DNA of 40,011 nucleotides. Origin: Cylindrospermum sp. FACHB-282 (GTDB lineage: Bacteria > Cyanobacteriota > Cyanobacteriia > Cyanobacteriales > Nostocaceae). The notes beneath the pieces were generated by a model that was not told where the DNA came from, ran no database searches, and worked only from the letters and a program-made list of their open reading frames with translations. Each line of letters opens with the position of its first letter. Position 1 is the stretch's first letter. Position numbers and translations under genes: made by a program. Below, piece by piece: positions 33,527-40,011 of the stretch. Location of the stretch: assembly GCF_014697195.1 (NCBI RefSeq), contig NZ_JACJRJ010000052.1, positions 1 through 40,011 of the forward strand, in the 5' to 3' direction.

Positions 33527-35355
33527 AACCTACTAGGTAACCAAAAAGGATGATTCCAAGACTTTCTACCAACTTCTGCACCGAAAACCTGCGAGTGCCA
33601 AAGTTGCCACATAATCAGTAACCACAGACTCTCACCAACACGACGCCCTTGAATAGCACCTCCCAATTCACCTGTCACAATTTGCACGGCTATGTGAGGG
33701 TAAAAGTGGTTGTTGGCACGCAGTGTACCCGGATTTAGCCAGATGCCAATTTGATGCCAAAAATCATTTAAGCACCAAGAGGTTAAGGGAACCCCCATAC
33801 CCCGTTTTTCCCGCCAAACAATTTCTGGTGGTAGCCAATTTTCTACAGCTTTTTTGAGGATATATTTCTCACAAGCGCCATTTAGCAAGAGTTCGCCGGA
33901 TAGTTGAAAAGTCCACTCCGCTAAAGGTAAGTCACAAAAAGGCGATCGCACCCACAATTTGTGAGCAAACCCCAAAGCAGTCGCACGAGGGTGGATATTT
34001 TGTGCCCCTTTTAACATCAGGCTGGCACGGCGCAAGCGATGCAGCAAAGATGGACAATCACCAGCTTCTATTGCCGCCAACAGCCAATCTTCAGGAGATA
34101 AATTCTGTATCCCCGCGGTTATCTCCGGCTGGAAAACTTGAGCTTCATAACCCCAAAGACGATGAAAAGTGCGAAGATATTGCTGGCTAAAAGTTTCTTG
34201 TCCTGCGGGATTTTCCCCCTGATAAAGACCGGCGGCAATTAAAGGTTTATTCGTCCAACCGGCAAATAATTGATCTCCACCTTCGCCATTAAAAATCACT
34301 TGAGTTTCCTGACAAGCCGCTTCAGCTAGGAGATATAAGGGAACAGTCACCCCATCGCCAAAAGGTAAATCAAGCGATCGCACCGTAGGAATCAGCGCCT
34401 TTTTGATATAACCTGGAGTAGCCGCCACTTTAACCAGGGGAATTTTCAGAAACTCGGCAACCTTTTCAGCATAAGGATATTCAGGCATCGCCAACCCACC
34501 AAAATCTAGAGTATAGGCGCGAACTTTTACCCCCGCTTGCACCAACAACGCCGCCACAACAGAAGAATCTAACCCACCAGAAAGCAGCACCCCCACAGGT
34601 TCATCTTTTAAATCAGCAATTTGCCTACCAATCGCATCTTGAAGGAGAATTTGCAATTGAGTAACAGCCGTTGCTTCATCATTTAGCTGTTGTGCTGATT
34701 CACCCCACGAGTAAATACTTTGAGATTGTGGTGAAAACAGCCTACCTGATTCCCACCGCCAAACCAACTCAGTTCCCGCAGGTACAGCAAACACCTGATT
34801 AACAGGTGACAGAGGAGTGGGGACATAAGAAAAACAGCTATAACCGTATAAGCCAGGAACGCTTACCTCTGGCCGTTCCAAAATTGGTAATAATAGTTGC
34901 AGTTGAGATGCAAACCAGATTACCTCTCCCTTCTGAGTCCAGTACAAAGGCACTCTACCAAAAGCTTCTCTACCCAAAATTAGATAGTTATTTTCTTGTA
35001 ATCTTACCCAAGCATCGGGTGAACTAGGGAATCCTGATGCAGAGATAGCAGCAATTATATTTTTTGGGAATACTGGAGGCAACGCAGACTTGCTCCCCAG
35101 TCCGATATAAGCAACATTCCAGATGGGGTGATGATAACTTCCTTCTGGGGAATCAGGACTTATGCAAGAACTCTCTAAAACTCTTATTCCTTTGTGTACT
35201 TTGCGTCCTTTGCGGTTTGTTTCTTGATAATTTTGCGTAAGTCCTGGGGAATTTAGAGACTTTCTCTCTAAATTAGTTAACAACGCCGTTAATTCACGTT
35301 CAGAACCGTAACCCCAATACCCAATAAAATGATAGGGTGCGGTGTTGATAGCCAT
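33496..35355 (-). CDS. Asparagine-synthetase-like protein lacking Cys nucleophile (copy B), with in-frame MITE insertion
   Basis: 619 aa. Ntn-type N-terminal domain starting MAINTAPYHF (no Cys2), then a synthetase domain with VGVLLSGGLDSSV (about 250-262), NGEGGDQLFAGW and REKRGMGVPLTSW. Residues about 35-67 (from the end of NSP through DSP) are encoded by a MITE and its target duplication. Removing 99 bp joins SLNSP directly to EGSYHHP. The gene is 6 bp after a membrane-protein gene and overlaps the LysA-fold gene, so all are one operon. It probably forms an amide or activates a carboxylate using an amine other than glutamine-derived ammonia (inference from Cys loss). Confidence 0.87.
   Translation of the reverse strand: MAINTAPYHFIGYWGYGSERELTALLTNLERKSLNSPGLTQNYQETNRKGRKVHKGIRVLESSCISPDSPEGSYHHPIWNVAYIGLGSKSALPPVFPKNIIAAISASGFPSSPDAWVRLQENNYLILGREAFGRVPLYWTQKGEVIWFASQLQLLLPILERPEVSVPGLYGYSCFSYVPTPLSPVNQVFAVPAGTELVWRWESGRLFSPQSQSIYSWGESAQQLNDEATAVTQLQILLQDAIGRQIADLKDEPVGVLLSGGLDSSVVAALLVQAGVKVRAYTLDFGGLAMPEYPYAEKVAEFLKIPLVKVAATPGYIKKALIPTVRSLDLPFGDGVTVPLYLLAEAACQETQVIFNGEGGDQLFAGWTNKPLIAAGLYQGENPAGQETFSQQYLRTFHRLWGYEAQVFQPEITAGIQNLSPEDWLLAAIEAGDCPSLLHRLRRASLMLKGAQNIHPRATALGFAHKLWVRSPFCDLPLAEWTFQLSGELLLNGACEKYILKKAVENWLPPEIVWREKRGMGVPLTSWCLNDFWHQIGIWLNPGTLRANNHFYPHIAVQIVTGELGGAIQGRRVGESLWLLIMWQLWHSQVFGAEVGRKSWNHPFWLPSRLWKNYKRWQA
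35154..35246. mobile_element. AGGACTTA-family MITE inserted in frame in the AsnB-like gene
   Basis: CAGGACTTA at the left and TAAGTCCTG at the right, 93 bp, flanked by a 6-bp direct repeat GGGAAT (35148-35153 and 35247-35252). 93 + 6 = 99 bp = 33 codons, and there is no stop in the coding frame, so the host gene stays open. Confidence 0.9.
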
Positions 35356-35361
35356 GTCACA

Positions 35362-35985
35362 CTACTTCACCTCAAATGTTTCATCGCTAATCATCCGACC
35401 TTCTAGAAACATCTTCACCGTCCAATCACCAACAGGTGCAGCAGAGTTAATCCTGTAGCGACAATGAGTATCCCAAACATTCGTATTAATTTCGCGGGTT
35501 TGATAAGTATTTTCCTTGACAATTTGACCAGTTGGGTCAATCCACATACAAGAGAGAGATAGTTTCTGACCTATAGGTGCATCTTTCAAAGTCACACGGT
35601 AAAAAACCTCTGGATTGGTTTGACGGGAGATAGCTTTTAAGCTACTGCCATCATCAGATATTAGGCTAATGCGGTCTCGTTGGGTAGAAACGCGGGAGAG
35701 TACAGCGGTTCGCTGCTGATTGAAATATATTGTCGATGCGATCGCCACCACTAAACCTGCAACTACTACAGATATTAGCCAGATACTCCGGCGTTGCTTA
35801 ACTTCCAACCCTTGGCGACGACGTAATTGTATCAGCGCTTCATCTAGTAACTCTGGCGGTAAATTCAACTCTTGTAAAATTTCCTTAACCTGTTCTTGGT
35901 CAAGTTCCCCTTCCCGACGAATTTGCAGCCCTTGTACCTCAGCGATTATTTGTGTTAATTGCTTTTGAGTCAGTCGCTGCGTCAT
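35362..35985 (-). CDS. Single-pass membrane protein with extracytoplasmic beta domain (unknown)
   Basis: 207 aa. Helical cytoplasmic N-terminus (TQKQLTQIIAEVQGLQIRREG...LDEALIQLRRRQGL), one membrane helix (about 67-88, SIWLISVVVAGLVVAIASTI), then an outside domain of beta strands. That domain has paired Cys (about 145 and 175) and a C-terminal GDWTVKMFLEGRMISDETFEV, as in Ig-like or DUF3859-like domains. First gene of the operon, 6 bp before the AsnB-like gene. It may anchor or sense for the pathway at the membrane; this is a guess from context. Confidence 0.68.
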   Translation of the reverse strand: MTQRLTQKQLTQIIAEVQGLQIRREGELDQEQVKEILQELNLPPELLDEALIQLRRRQGLEVKQRRSIWLISVVVAGLVVAIASTIYFNQQRTAVLSRVSTQRDRISLISDDGSSLKAISRQTNPEVFYRVTLKDAPIGQKLSLSCMWIDPTGQIVKENTYQTREINTNVWDTHCRYRINSAAPVGDWTVKMFLEGRMISDETFEVK

Positions 35986-36082
35986 AGCTCTATCTGGTAT
36001 TGTCTAGGTATAGGCTAATCTTCACACTAAAGTTATTGCTTTTCGGATTCTTTGCCAGATATTTTTGCCCAACTGATTATTG

Positions 36083-36140
36083 TTACCAAATTATCCAATC
36101 TGACGCACCCGACAAAGCCATGCCAGTTGCCTAAGTCCTG
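36083..36140. repeat. Half-copy of the nested MITE
   Basis: TACCAAATTATCCAATCTGACGCACCC...CCAGTTGCCTAAGTCCTG parallels the right half of the element at 30785-30910, with GCG changed to GCC in the terminal repeat. The left half is absent. Confidence 0.6.
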
Positions 36141-36563
36141 GTTATATGCAACATCTCTACACGGGGAAAGAGTTTCTGTTGTGTAGTTCATTTACCTGAA
36201 AATAGCTGTAATATGCCATTTCTGCAAAATTCTTGAAAGCAATTACCAATACCCAATACTCAACACCTAAAGCCCAAAGCAGTAGTTTCCTAGCTTAACT
36301 TGTGCGAATAAACACAACTATATTTGCAGTTAGAAAATGCTTAAGTATTCTTTTATACACGAAAAAGCGCCTGGTTTTTTGCTTTCCCAAACGCTTTTTC
36401 GTATAACTTAATACCAACTCACTAATTTGACCAACATTTGAAACCCGCAACACTCCTATAGGGAGAAGTACTGCTTGGATAACTTGTGACCAACACGTTG
36501 TGAACAGATATCACTCCTTGCACTAATTAAGAATATCTCTTTTAGAGTAAAAAAGGGCATCTT

Positions 36564-36660
36564 GTGAGTGACACTTTATTAACTGACACTAGTTAATAAA
36601 GTTTCACCCCTGATGGTAGCGAACAAGACAAAGTAAAACAGTAGACACTTTGTTAAGGTG
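36564..36660. promoter_or_regulatory. GACACTTT(A/G)TTAA repeats upstream of the sugar-kinase operon
   Basis: GTGACACTTTATTAACT (36564-36580) faces AGTTAATAAAGTTTCAC across a 7-base gap, 16 of 17 positions paired. A third copy GACACTTTGTTAA lies at about 36648-36660. This could be an operator, or the worn end of a transposon with repeated transposase-binding sites. Confidence 0.4.
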
Positions 36661-36880
36661 GTATAAAAACTCAAGGATCTTTGACGATATGATCAGACAT
36701 CGCGGTTAGGGAGGTTGAGCAAAGAGATGAAAGTGCTAGCATAAATTTCTTAGTTTCATCGGCAAACACGCTACCAACAATAATATGCAGGAGTACTTGG
36801 ACATTGACTTCTAGGCGATCTGAACCCGAAGCTATCAAAACTTTATCAATGGTTTGGTCTATCCTTAGCCCCACAAATAT

Positions 36881-37930
36881 ATGAAAATTTTTGTTCCGGG
36901 GCGCTTGTGCCTATTTGGTGAGCATAGCGATTGGGCGGGAGGTTATCGTCGCTACAATAGCGAACTAAAAAAGGGCTACACCTTGCTTGTGGGCACTAAT
37001 CAAGGACTGTATGCTGAGGTAAAATCTCATCCTACCCATTTGGTGCTAAAGGCTTCTTTGACTGACGGTAGCAATAAAACCCTAACTTTACCGACGGCTA
37101 AACAGGTTTTACTGACTGAAGCAAAAAAGGGGGATTTTTTCAGTTATGCGGCTGGTGTGGCTTACCAAATTCTCACCCACTATGACGTAGGCGGGTTAGA
37201 ACTTGACAATTACCTGACAGATTTGCCAATTCAAAAAGGACTGTCTTCCAGTGCAGCCCTCTGTGTGTTGGTAGCGAGGGCATTTAACCAGGTGTATGAC
37301 TTAAAGATGAGCCGACCAGAGGAGATGGAGTTTGCCTATCTGGGGGAAATTACCACGCCTTCCCGTTGTGGACGGATGGATCAGGCTTGTGCTTATGGCG
37401 ATCGCCCCATCGCTATGATATTCGATGGCAATCGCACTGATGTCATCGAGTTACAAGCACCACAGGATTTATTTTTTGTGATTGTGGATCTCGCAGCTGG
37501 AAAAAATACCCAAGAAATTCTCAGCCATCTCCACGCTTGTTATCCCTTTGCTACCAAAGAACTACAAGCAAATGTGCAAAAATTTCTCGGTGTCATTAGT
37601 TATCAAATTACCCAAGCAGCAATTGATGCCCTGCAAACAGGCGATGCAGTAAAAATTGGTATGCTAATGAAACAAGCCCAAGCAGCATTTGATAAATATC
37701 TAATTCCCGCCTGTCCTAGGCAGTTAACCGCACCACTGCTTCACCAACTGCTAAATTATCCACCAATTCAAGGGTTGATTTTAGGTGGTAAAGGTGTGGG
37801 TTCCCAAGGGGATGGAACTGCACAATTTATTGTTCAAAATGAGGAATATCAGCAACAAATTATAGAAATAATTACTAGAGATTTTCCCAAAATGCAATGT
37901 TTAAAACTGACAATTTATGCATCTAAATAA
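36881..37930 (+). CDS. GHMP-family sugar kinase
   Basis: 349 aa. The N-terminal MKIFVPGRLCLFGEHSDWAG is the galactokinase/glucuronokinase-like substrate motif. The ATP loop PIQKGLSSSAA is at 116-126. The C-terminal GHMP motif LGGKGVGSQGDGTAQFIV is present. Predicted to phosphorylate the anomeric carbon of a free sugar or sugar acid in the cytoplasm. It overlaps the next gene (a GalU-like nucleotidyltransferase) by 14 bp, so kinase and pyrophosphorylase steps are coupled, a salvage route to a nucleotide sugar. The exact sugar (for example glucuronate or galactose) cannot be set from the sequence. Confidence 0.88.
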   Translation: MKIFVPGRLCLFGEHSDWAGGYRRYNSELKKGYTLLVGTNQGLYAEVKSHPTHLVLKASLTDGSNKTLTLPTAKQVLLTEAKKGDFFSYAAGVAYQILTHYDVGGLELDNYLTDLPIQKGLSSSAALCVLVARAFNQVYDLKMSRPEEMEFAYLGEITTPSRCGRMDQACAYGDRPIAMIFDGNRTDVIELQAPQDLFFVIVDLAAGKNTQEILSHLHACYPFATKELQANVQKFLGVISYQITQAAIDALQTGDAVKIGMLMKQAQAAFDKYLIPACPRQLTAPLLHQLLNYPPIQGLILGGKGVGSQGDGTAQFIVQNEEYQQQIIEIITRDFPKMQCLKLTIYASK

Positions 37931-38807
37931 AGTTAGAAAAGCTGTAATTCCATCTGCTGGTTTTGGGACACGCTTGTTTCCAGCCACCAAAGTTGTCAAA
38001 AAAGAACTTTTCCCAATTATTGATCAAGATGGCAGGGCAAAACCTGTGATTTTAGCAATTGTGGAAGAAGCAATCAGGGCAGGAATCGCTGAAGTTGGAA
38101 TTGTGGTGCAACCAGATGACCAAGAAATCTTTATAGATTTGTTTAAAAATCCACCAAAACCAGAACTTTTTGCCAAACTATCCTCAGAAAATCAAAAATA
38201 TAGTCAATATCTCCAAGAGTTAGGTAGCAAGATTACAATCTTAACCCAAGTAGAACAAGAAGGTTATGGACACGCGGTATTTTGTGCTAAAGATTGGGTA
38301 AAAGATGAACCATTTTTACTTATGCTGGGCGATCATGTTTATGCATCAAATACAGAAAAATCCTGTACTAAGCAAATTTTAGATATATATGAACAAGTTA
38401 ATCACAGCGTCATTGGCTTAACGACAATGTCAGCAGAAAATATTTATAAAGCTGGGTGTGTCACCGGAGTTTGGCAAGAATTTAACTCACAGCTTACCCT
38501 CACTCAAATATATGAAAAACCCACTCTTGAATATGCCCGCCAAAATTTACGGGTACAAGGAATGGCAATCGATGAATTTTTATGTATATTTGGCTTATAT
38601 TTACTAACACCACAAATTTTTGATTTTTTGGCAGAACACATTAATCAAAACTTTCGAGAAAGGGGTGAGTTTCAGTTAACCTCCTGTCTAGACAAATTAC
38701 GTCAGGCTGAGGGAATGACTGGATATATGGTCAAAGGTAAGTGTTTTGATACGGGAATGGCTGATGCTTATCTTCAAACAATGATTGATTTTAGAAAGGT
38801 GGGATAA
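37917..38807 (+). CDS. GalU-like UTP--sugar-1-phosphate nucleotidyltransferase
   Basis: 296 aa. The nucleotide-binding start IPSAGFGTRLFPATKVVKKE, LMLGDHVY metal site, VTGVWQEF and IYEKPTLEYA match GalU-type pyrophosphorylases. Makes a nucleotide sugar from sugar 1-phosphate and an NTP, releasing pyrophosphate. The ATG at 37917 lies inside the end of the kinase gene (14-bp overlap, different frame). Because it is paired with the kinase, its substrate is more likely the kinase product than central glucose 1-phosphate (inference). Confidence 0.88.
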   Translation: MHLNKVRKAVIPSAGFGTRLFPATKVVKKELFPIIDQDGRAKPVILAIVEEAIRAGIAEVGIVVQPDDQEIFIDLFKNPPKPELFAKLSSENQKYSQYLQELGSKITILTQVEQEGYGHAVFCAKDWVKDEPFLLMLGDHVYASNTEKSCTKQILDIYEQVNHSVIGLTTMSAENIYKAGCVTGVWQEFNSQLTLTQIYEKPTLEYARQNLRVQGMAIDEFLCIFGLYLLTPQIFDFLAEHINQNFRERGEFQLTSCLDKLRQAEGMTGYMVKGKCFDTGMADAYLQTMIDFRKVG

Positions 38808-38814
38808 AAGCTGA

Positions 38815-39834
38815 TTAACTTACAGCAGATTCTAATAACTTTATTGTTCCTGCATCAGCATCTATCTCTACTTCCACACCCATCGGTAATGTAAATTTAT
38901 CTTTAATGTGACCAATCATTGAACCATACCAAGCGGGAACTCCTAAAGGCTGAATGTGGTCTTGCAGTACTTGTTTTAATGTAAATGATGGTTCATCTCC
39001 CAGTTTACAATTAGTACATTGTCCAAAAATAAAGCCAGCAATTTGGTTAAGAATTCCAGCGGTTTTTAACTGGGTTAGCATTCGGTCTATGCGATAAATA
39101 TCTTCACCTATATCTTCTACAAATAAAATACTTTTTCTCCAGGATGGTAGGTAATTTGAACCCACCATCGCAGCTAAAACAGACAAGTTTCCACCAATCA
39201 GTTTACCCTGACCTTTTCCTGGTGAAATCCTCTCTATTCGTCCTTCTGTACTGTTGAGGTTTTCCATGGTTGCTGCTTCAGCATTAAATAAAATGCGCTG
39301 GAAGTAATCTACTGTAAATTGATTCCAGGTAGAAGTAGCAACTGGCCCATGAAAAGTAATTATCCGGCTGCGAGCATTAATTGCTAATAATAAAGAAGTA
39401 ATATCGCTATACCCTATAATGACTTTGGGATGGGTGCGAATTAGCGGGTAGTTAATTAGGGGTAAAATGCGATTACAACCCCAACCGCCGCGCATGGCAA
39501 TAATTGCTTTTACCGATTTATCTGCAAACATGGTATTAATATCTTGAGCGCGGTCTATATCTTTACCTGCTAAATAGCCATAACGGTCTAAAAGATGAGT
39601 ACCAATTTTTATTTTTAATCCTAGTTTTCCTAAACTTTGTTGTGTTTCGGCGATGTCTTTGGGGTCAACTATACCCGCAGGAGCAACTAATCCTACCGTA
39701 TCTCCAATTTGTAGCCGTGGTGGTTTGATAATTGTGTTTGGTGATAGTTTAATTTGGGCGGTAACTGGAAAAATTTGGGTGGCTAGGGTAGTTAGTCCCA
39801 ATGTGGTGAGAAATTGGCGGCGGTTGATGTTCAT
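38815..39834 (-). CDS. S66-family LD-carboxypeptidase-like peptidase, Tat-exported
   Basis: 339 aa from the ATG at 39834. An upstream in-frame ATG at 39903 would add 23 residues in front of the export signal and is rejected. The twin-arginine signal NRRQFLTTLGLTTLATQ targets the folded protein outside. The S66 fold is shown by GDTVGLVAPAG, MRGGWGCNRILP (115-126), nucleophile Ser143 in GYSDIT, and late Glu/His regions (LFVEDIGED, MIGHIKDKF). The family trims the terminal D-Ala from L,D-linked muropeptides or cleaves MccC7-like peptide conjugates. The exported form favours cell-wall peptide trimming. Convergent with the sugar operon, 7 bp apart. Confidence 0.9.
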   Translation of the reverse strand: MNINRRQFLTTLGLTTLATQIFPVTAQIKLSPNTIIKPPRLQIGDTVGLVAPAGIVDPKDIAETQQSLGKLGLKIKIGTHLLDRYGYLAGKDIDRAQDINTMFADKSVKAIIAMRGGWGCNRILPLINYPLIRTHPKVIIGYSDITSLLLAINARSRIITFHGPVATSTWNQFTVDYFQRILFNAEAATMENLNSTEGRIERISPGKGQGKLIGGNLSVLAAMVGSNYLPSWRKSILFVEDIGEDIYRIDRMLTQLKTAGILNQIAGFIFGQCTNCKLGDEPSFTLKQVLQDHIQPLGVPAWYGSMIGHIKDKFTLPMGVEVEIDADAGTIKLLESAVS

Positions 39835-39926
39835 GAGGAATATATTATAGAACTTACGCACTATACAAATTGAACACGATATGGAGCAACGATAGTTGGT
39901 CATTTTCGGCTTTTGAACATGGCTTT

Positions 39927-39992
39927 GTAGGGTGCGTCAGATGTCCAAAATCTGTTCATTATTGCCAAATTATTGGGTCTGACGCACCCTAC
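39927..39992. mobile_element. GTAGGGTGCGTCAGA MITE, copy at right edge
   Basis: GTAGGGTGCGTCAGA (39927-39941) and TCTGACGCACCCTAC (39978-39992), perfect inverted ends of 15 bp, 66 bp in all, the same length as the inner element at 30819-30884. AGAACTTACGCA at 39849-39860 may be a worn outer AGGACTTAC end of a composite. Confidence 0.75.
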
Positions 39993-40011
39993 AACAGACT
40001 TAAGCAATGCT

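Larger units (their letters stand above)
35986..36880. other. Intergenic region, 895 bp
   Basis: Divergent spacer. Holds a half-copy of the nested MITE (36083-36140), a hairpin at 36357-36407 (ACGAAAAAGCG / CGCTTTTTCGT), and the GACACTTT inverted repeat at 36564-36604 with a further copy at 36648-36660. A short minus-strand frame (36671-36874) is open but unrecognised. No clear promoter pair was chosen. Confidence 0.55.

Noticed and set aside
28972-35355. Lasso-peptide cluster
   Set aside because: Cys-less AsnB-like proteins recall lasso cyclases, but no RRE, transglutaminase-type protease, transporter or precursor peptide was found.
36671-36874. 67-aa open frame on the minus strand just before the sugar kinase
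   Set aside because: ATG start, but no recognisable motif, no ribosome-binding site seen, and it lies in the promoter region of the divergent operon. Could be a relic; not supported as a gene.
39835-39903. Upstream ATG as start of the S66 peptidase
   Set aside because: It would place 23 residues before the twin-arginine signal, which needs to be near the N-terminus.

Overview
The window looks like chromosome of a filamentous heterocyst-type cyanobacterium (Nostoc/Tolypothrix/Calothrix-like). The evidence is frequent HIP1 octamers (GCGATCGC), many short palindromic and MITE-like repeats of the kind common in Nostocales, STAND-type NTPase/WD40/CHAT proteins, and an NtcA-like DNA-binding domain. 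No rRNA, tRNA, CRISPR array or intact transposase was seen. The species is an inference from style, not from a marker gene.

Layout. 0-3.2 kb: repeats, then a two-gene minus-strand operon (molybdopterin-fold lipoprotein plus membrane class III nucleotide cyclase, joined by an ATGA overlap). 3.5-6.5 kb: bifunctional proline dehydrogenase/P5C dehydrogenase with its own terminator. 6.5-9.1 kb: Rpn-family nuclease-like protein, small secreted protein, cobalamin-binding-type protein. 9.2-10.6 kb: protealysin-type M4 protease and its emfourin-type inhibitor. 11.2-12.4 kb: a zinc-ribbon/duplicated-winged-helix pair of unknown role. 12.9-16.8 kb: a PAS-Crp regulator whose recognition helix resembles that of NtcA, a perfect GTA-N8-TAC palindrome upstream, and a 1.5-kb tandem array of apparent small-RNA genes on the same strand. 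16.8-18.7 kb: ddl and a membrane protein.

18.8-25.2 kb is a conflict-type island on the minus strand: CHAT protease-STAND NTPase, then STAND NTPase-coiled coil-14 WD40 repeats, then a Trypco1 protein. 25.2-26.2 kb is intergenic and holds several repeats and a structured, terminator-tailed ncRNA candidate. 26.2-28.9 kb: hydrolase, DUF4112 and acyl-CoA dehydrogenase-fold genes. 29-36 kb: two asparagine-synthetase-like proteins that lack the Cys nucleophile. One sits in a tight four-gene operon with a LysA-fold protein that has lost the PLP lysine and the catalytic Cys, plus two membrane proteins. A 93-bp MITE with a 6-bp target duplication sits in frame inside that asparagine-synthetase-like gene. 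36.9-39.8 kb: a GHMP sugar kinase overlapping a GalU-like nucleotidyltransferase, then a Tat-exported S66 peptidase.

The strongest candidates for something undescribed are: (1) the small-RNA array, whose hairpins vary in a base-pair-compensating way and which carry repeated promoter elements; (2) the operon of residue-deficient AsnB-like and LysA-like proteins; (3) the CHAT/STAND/WD40/Trypco1 island; and (4) the PAS-NtcA-like regulator with its palindrome. All calls come from reading the sequence only; no database search was run.
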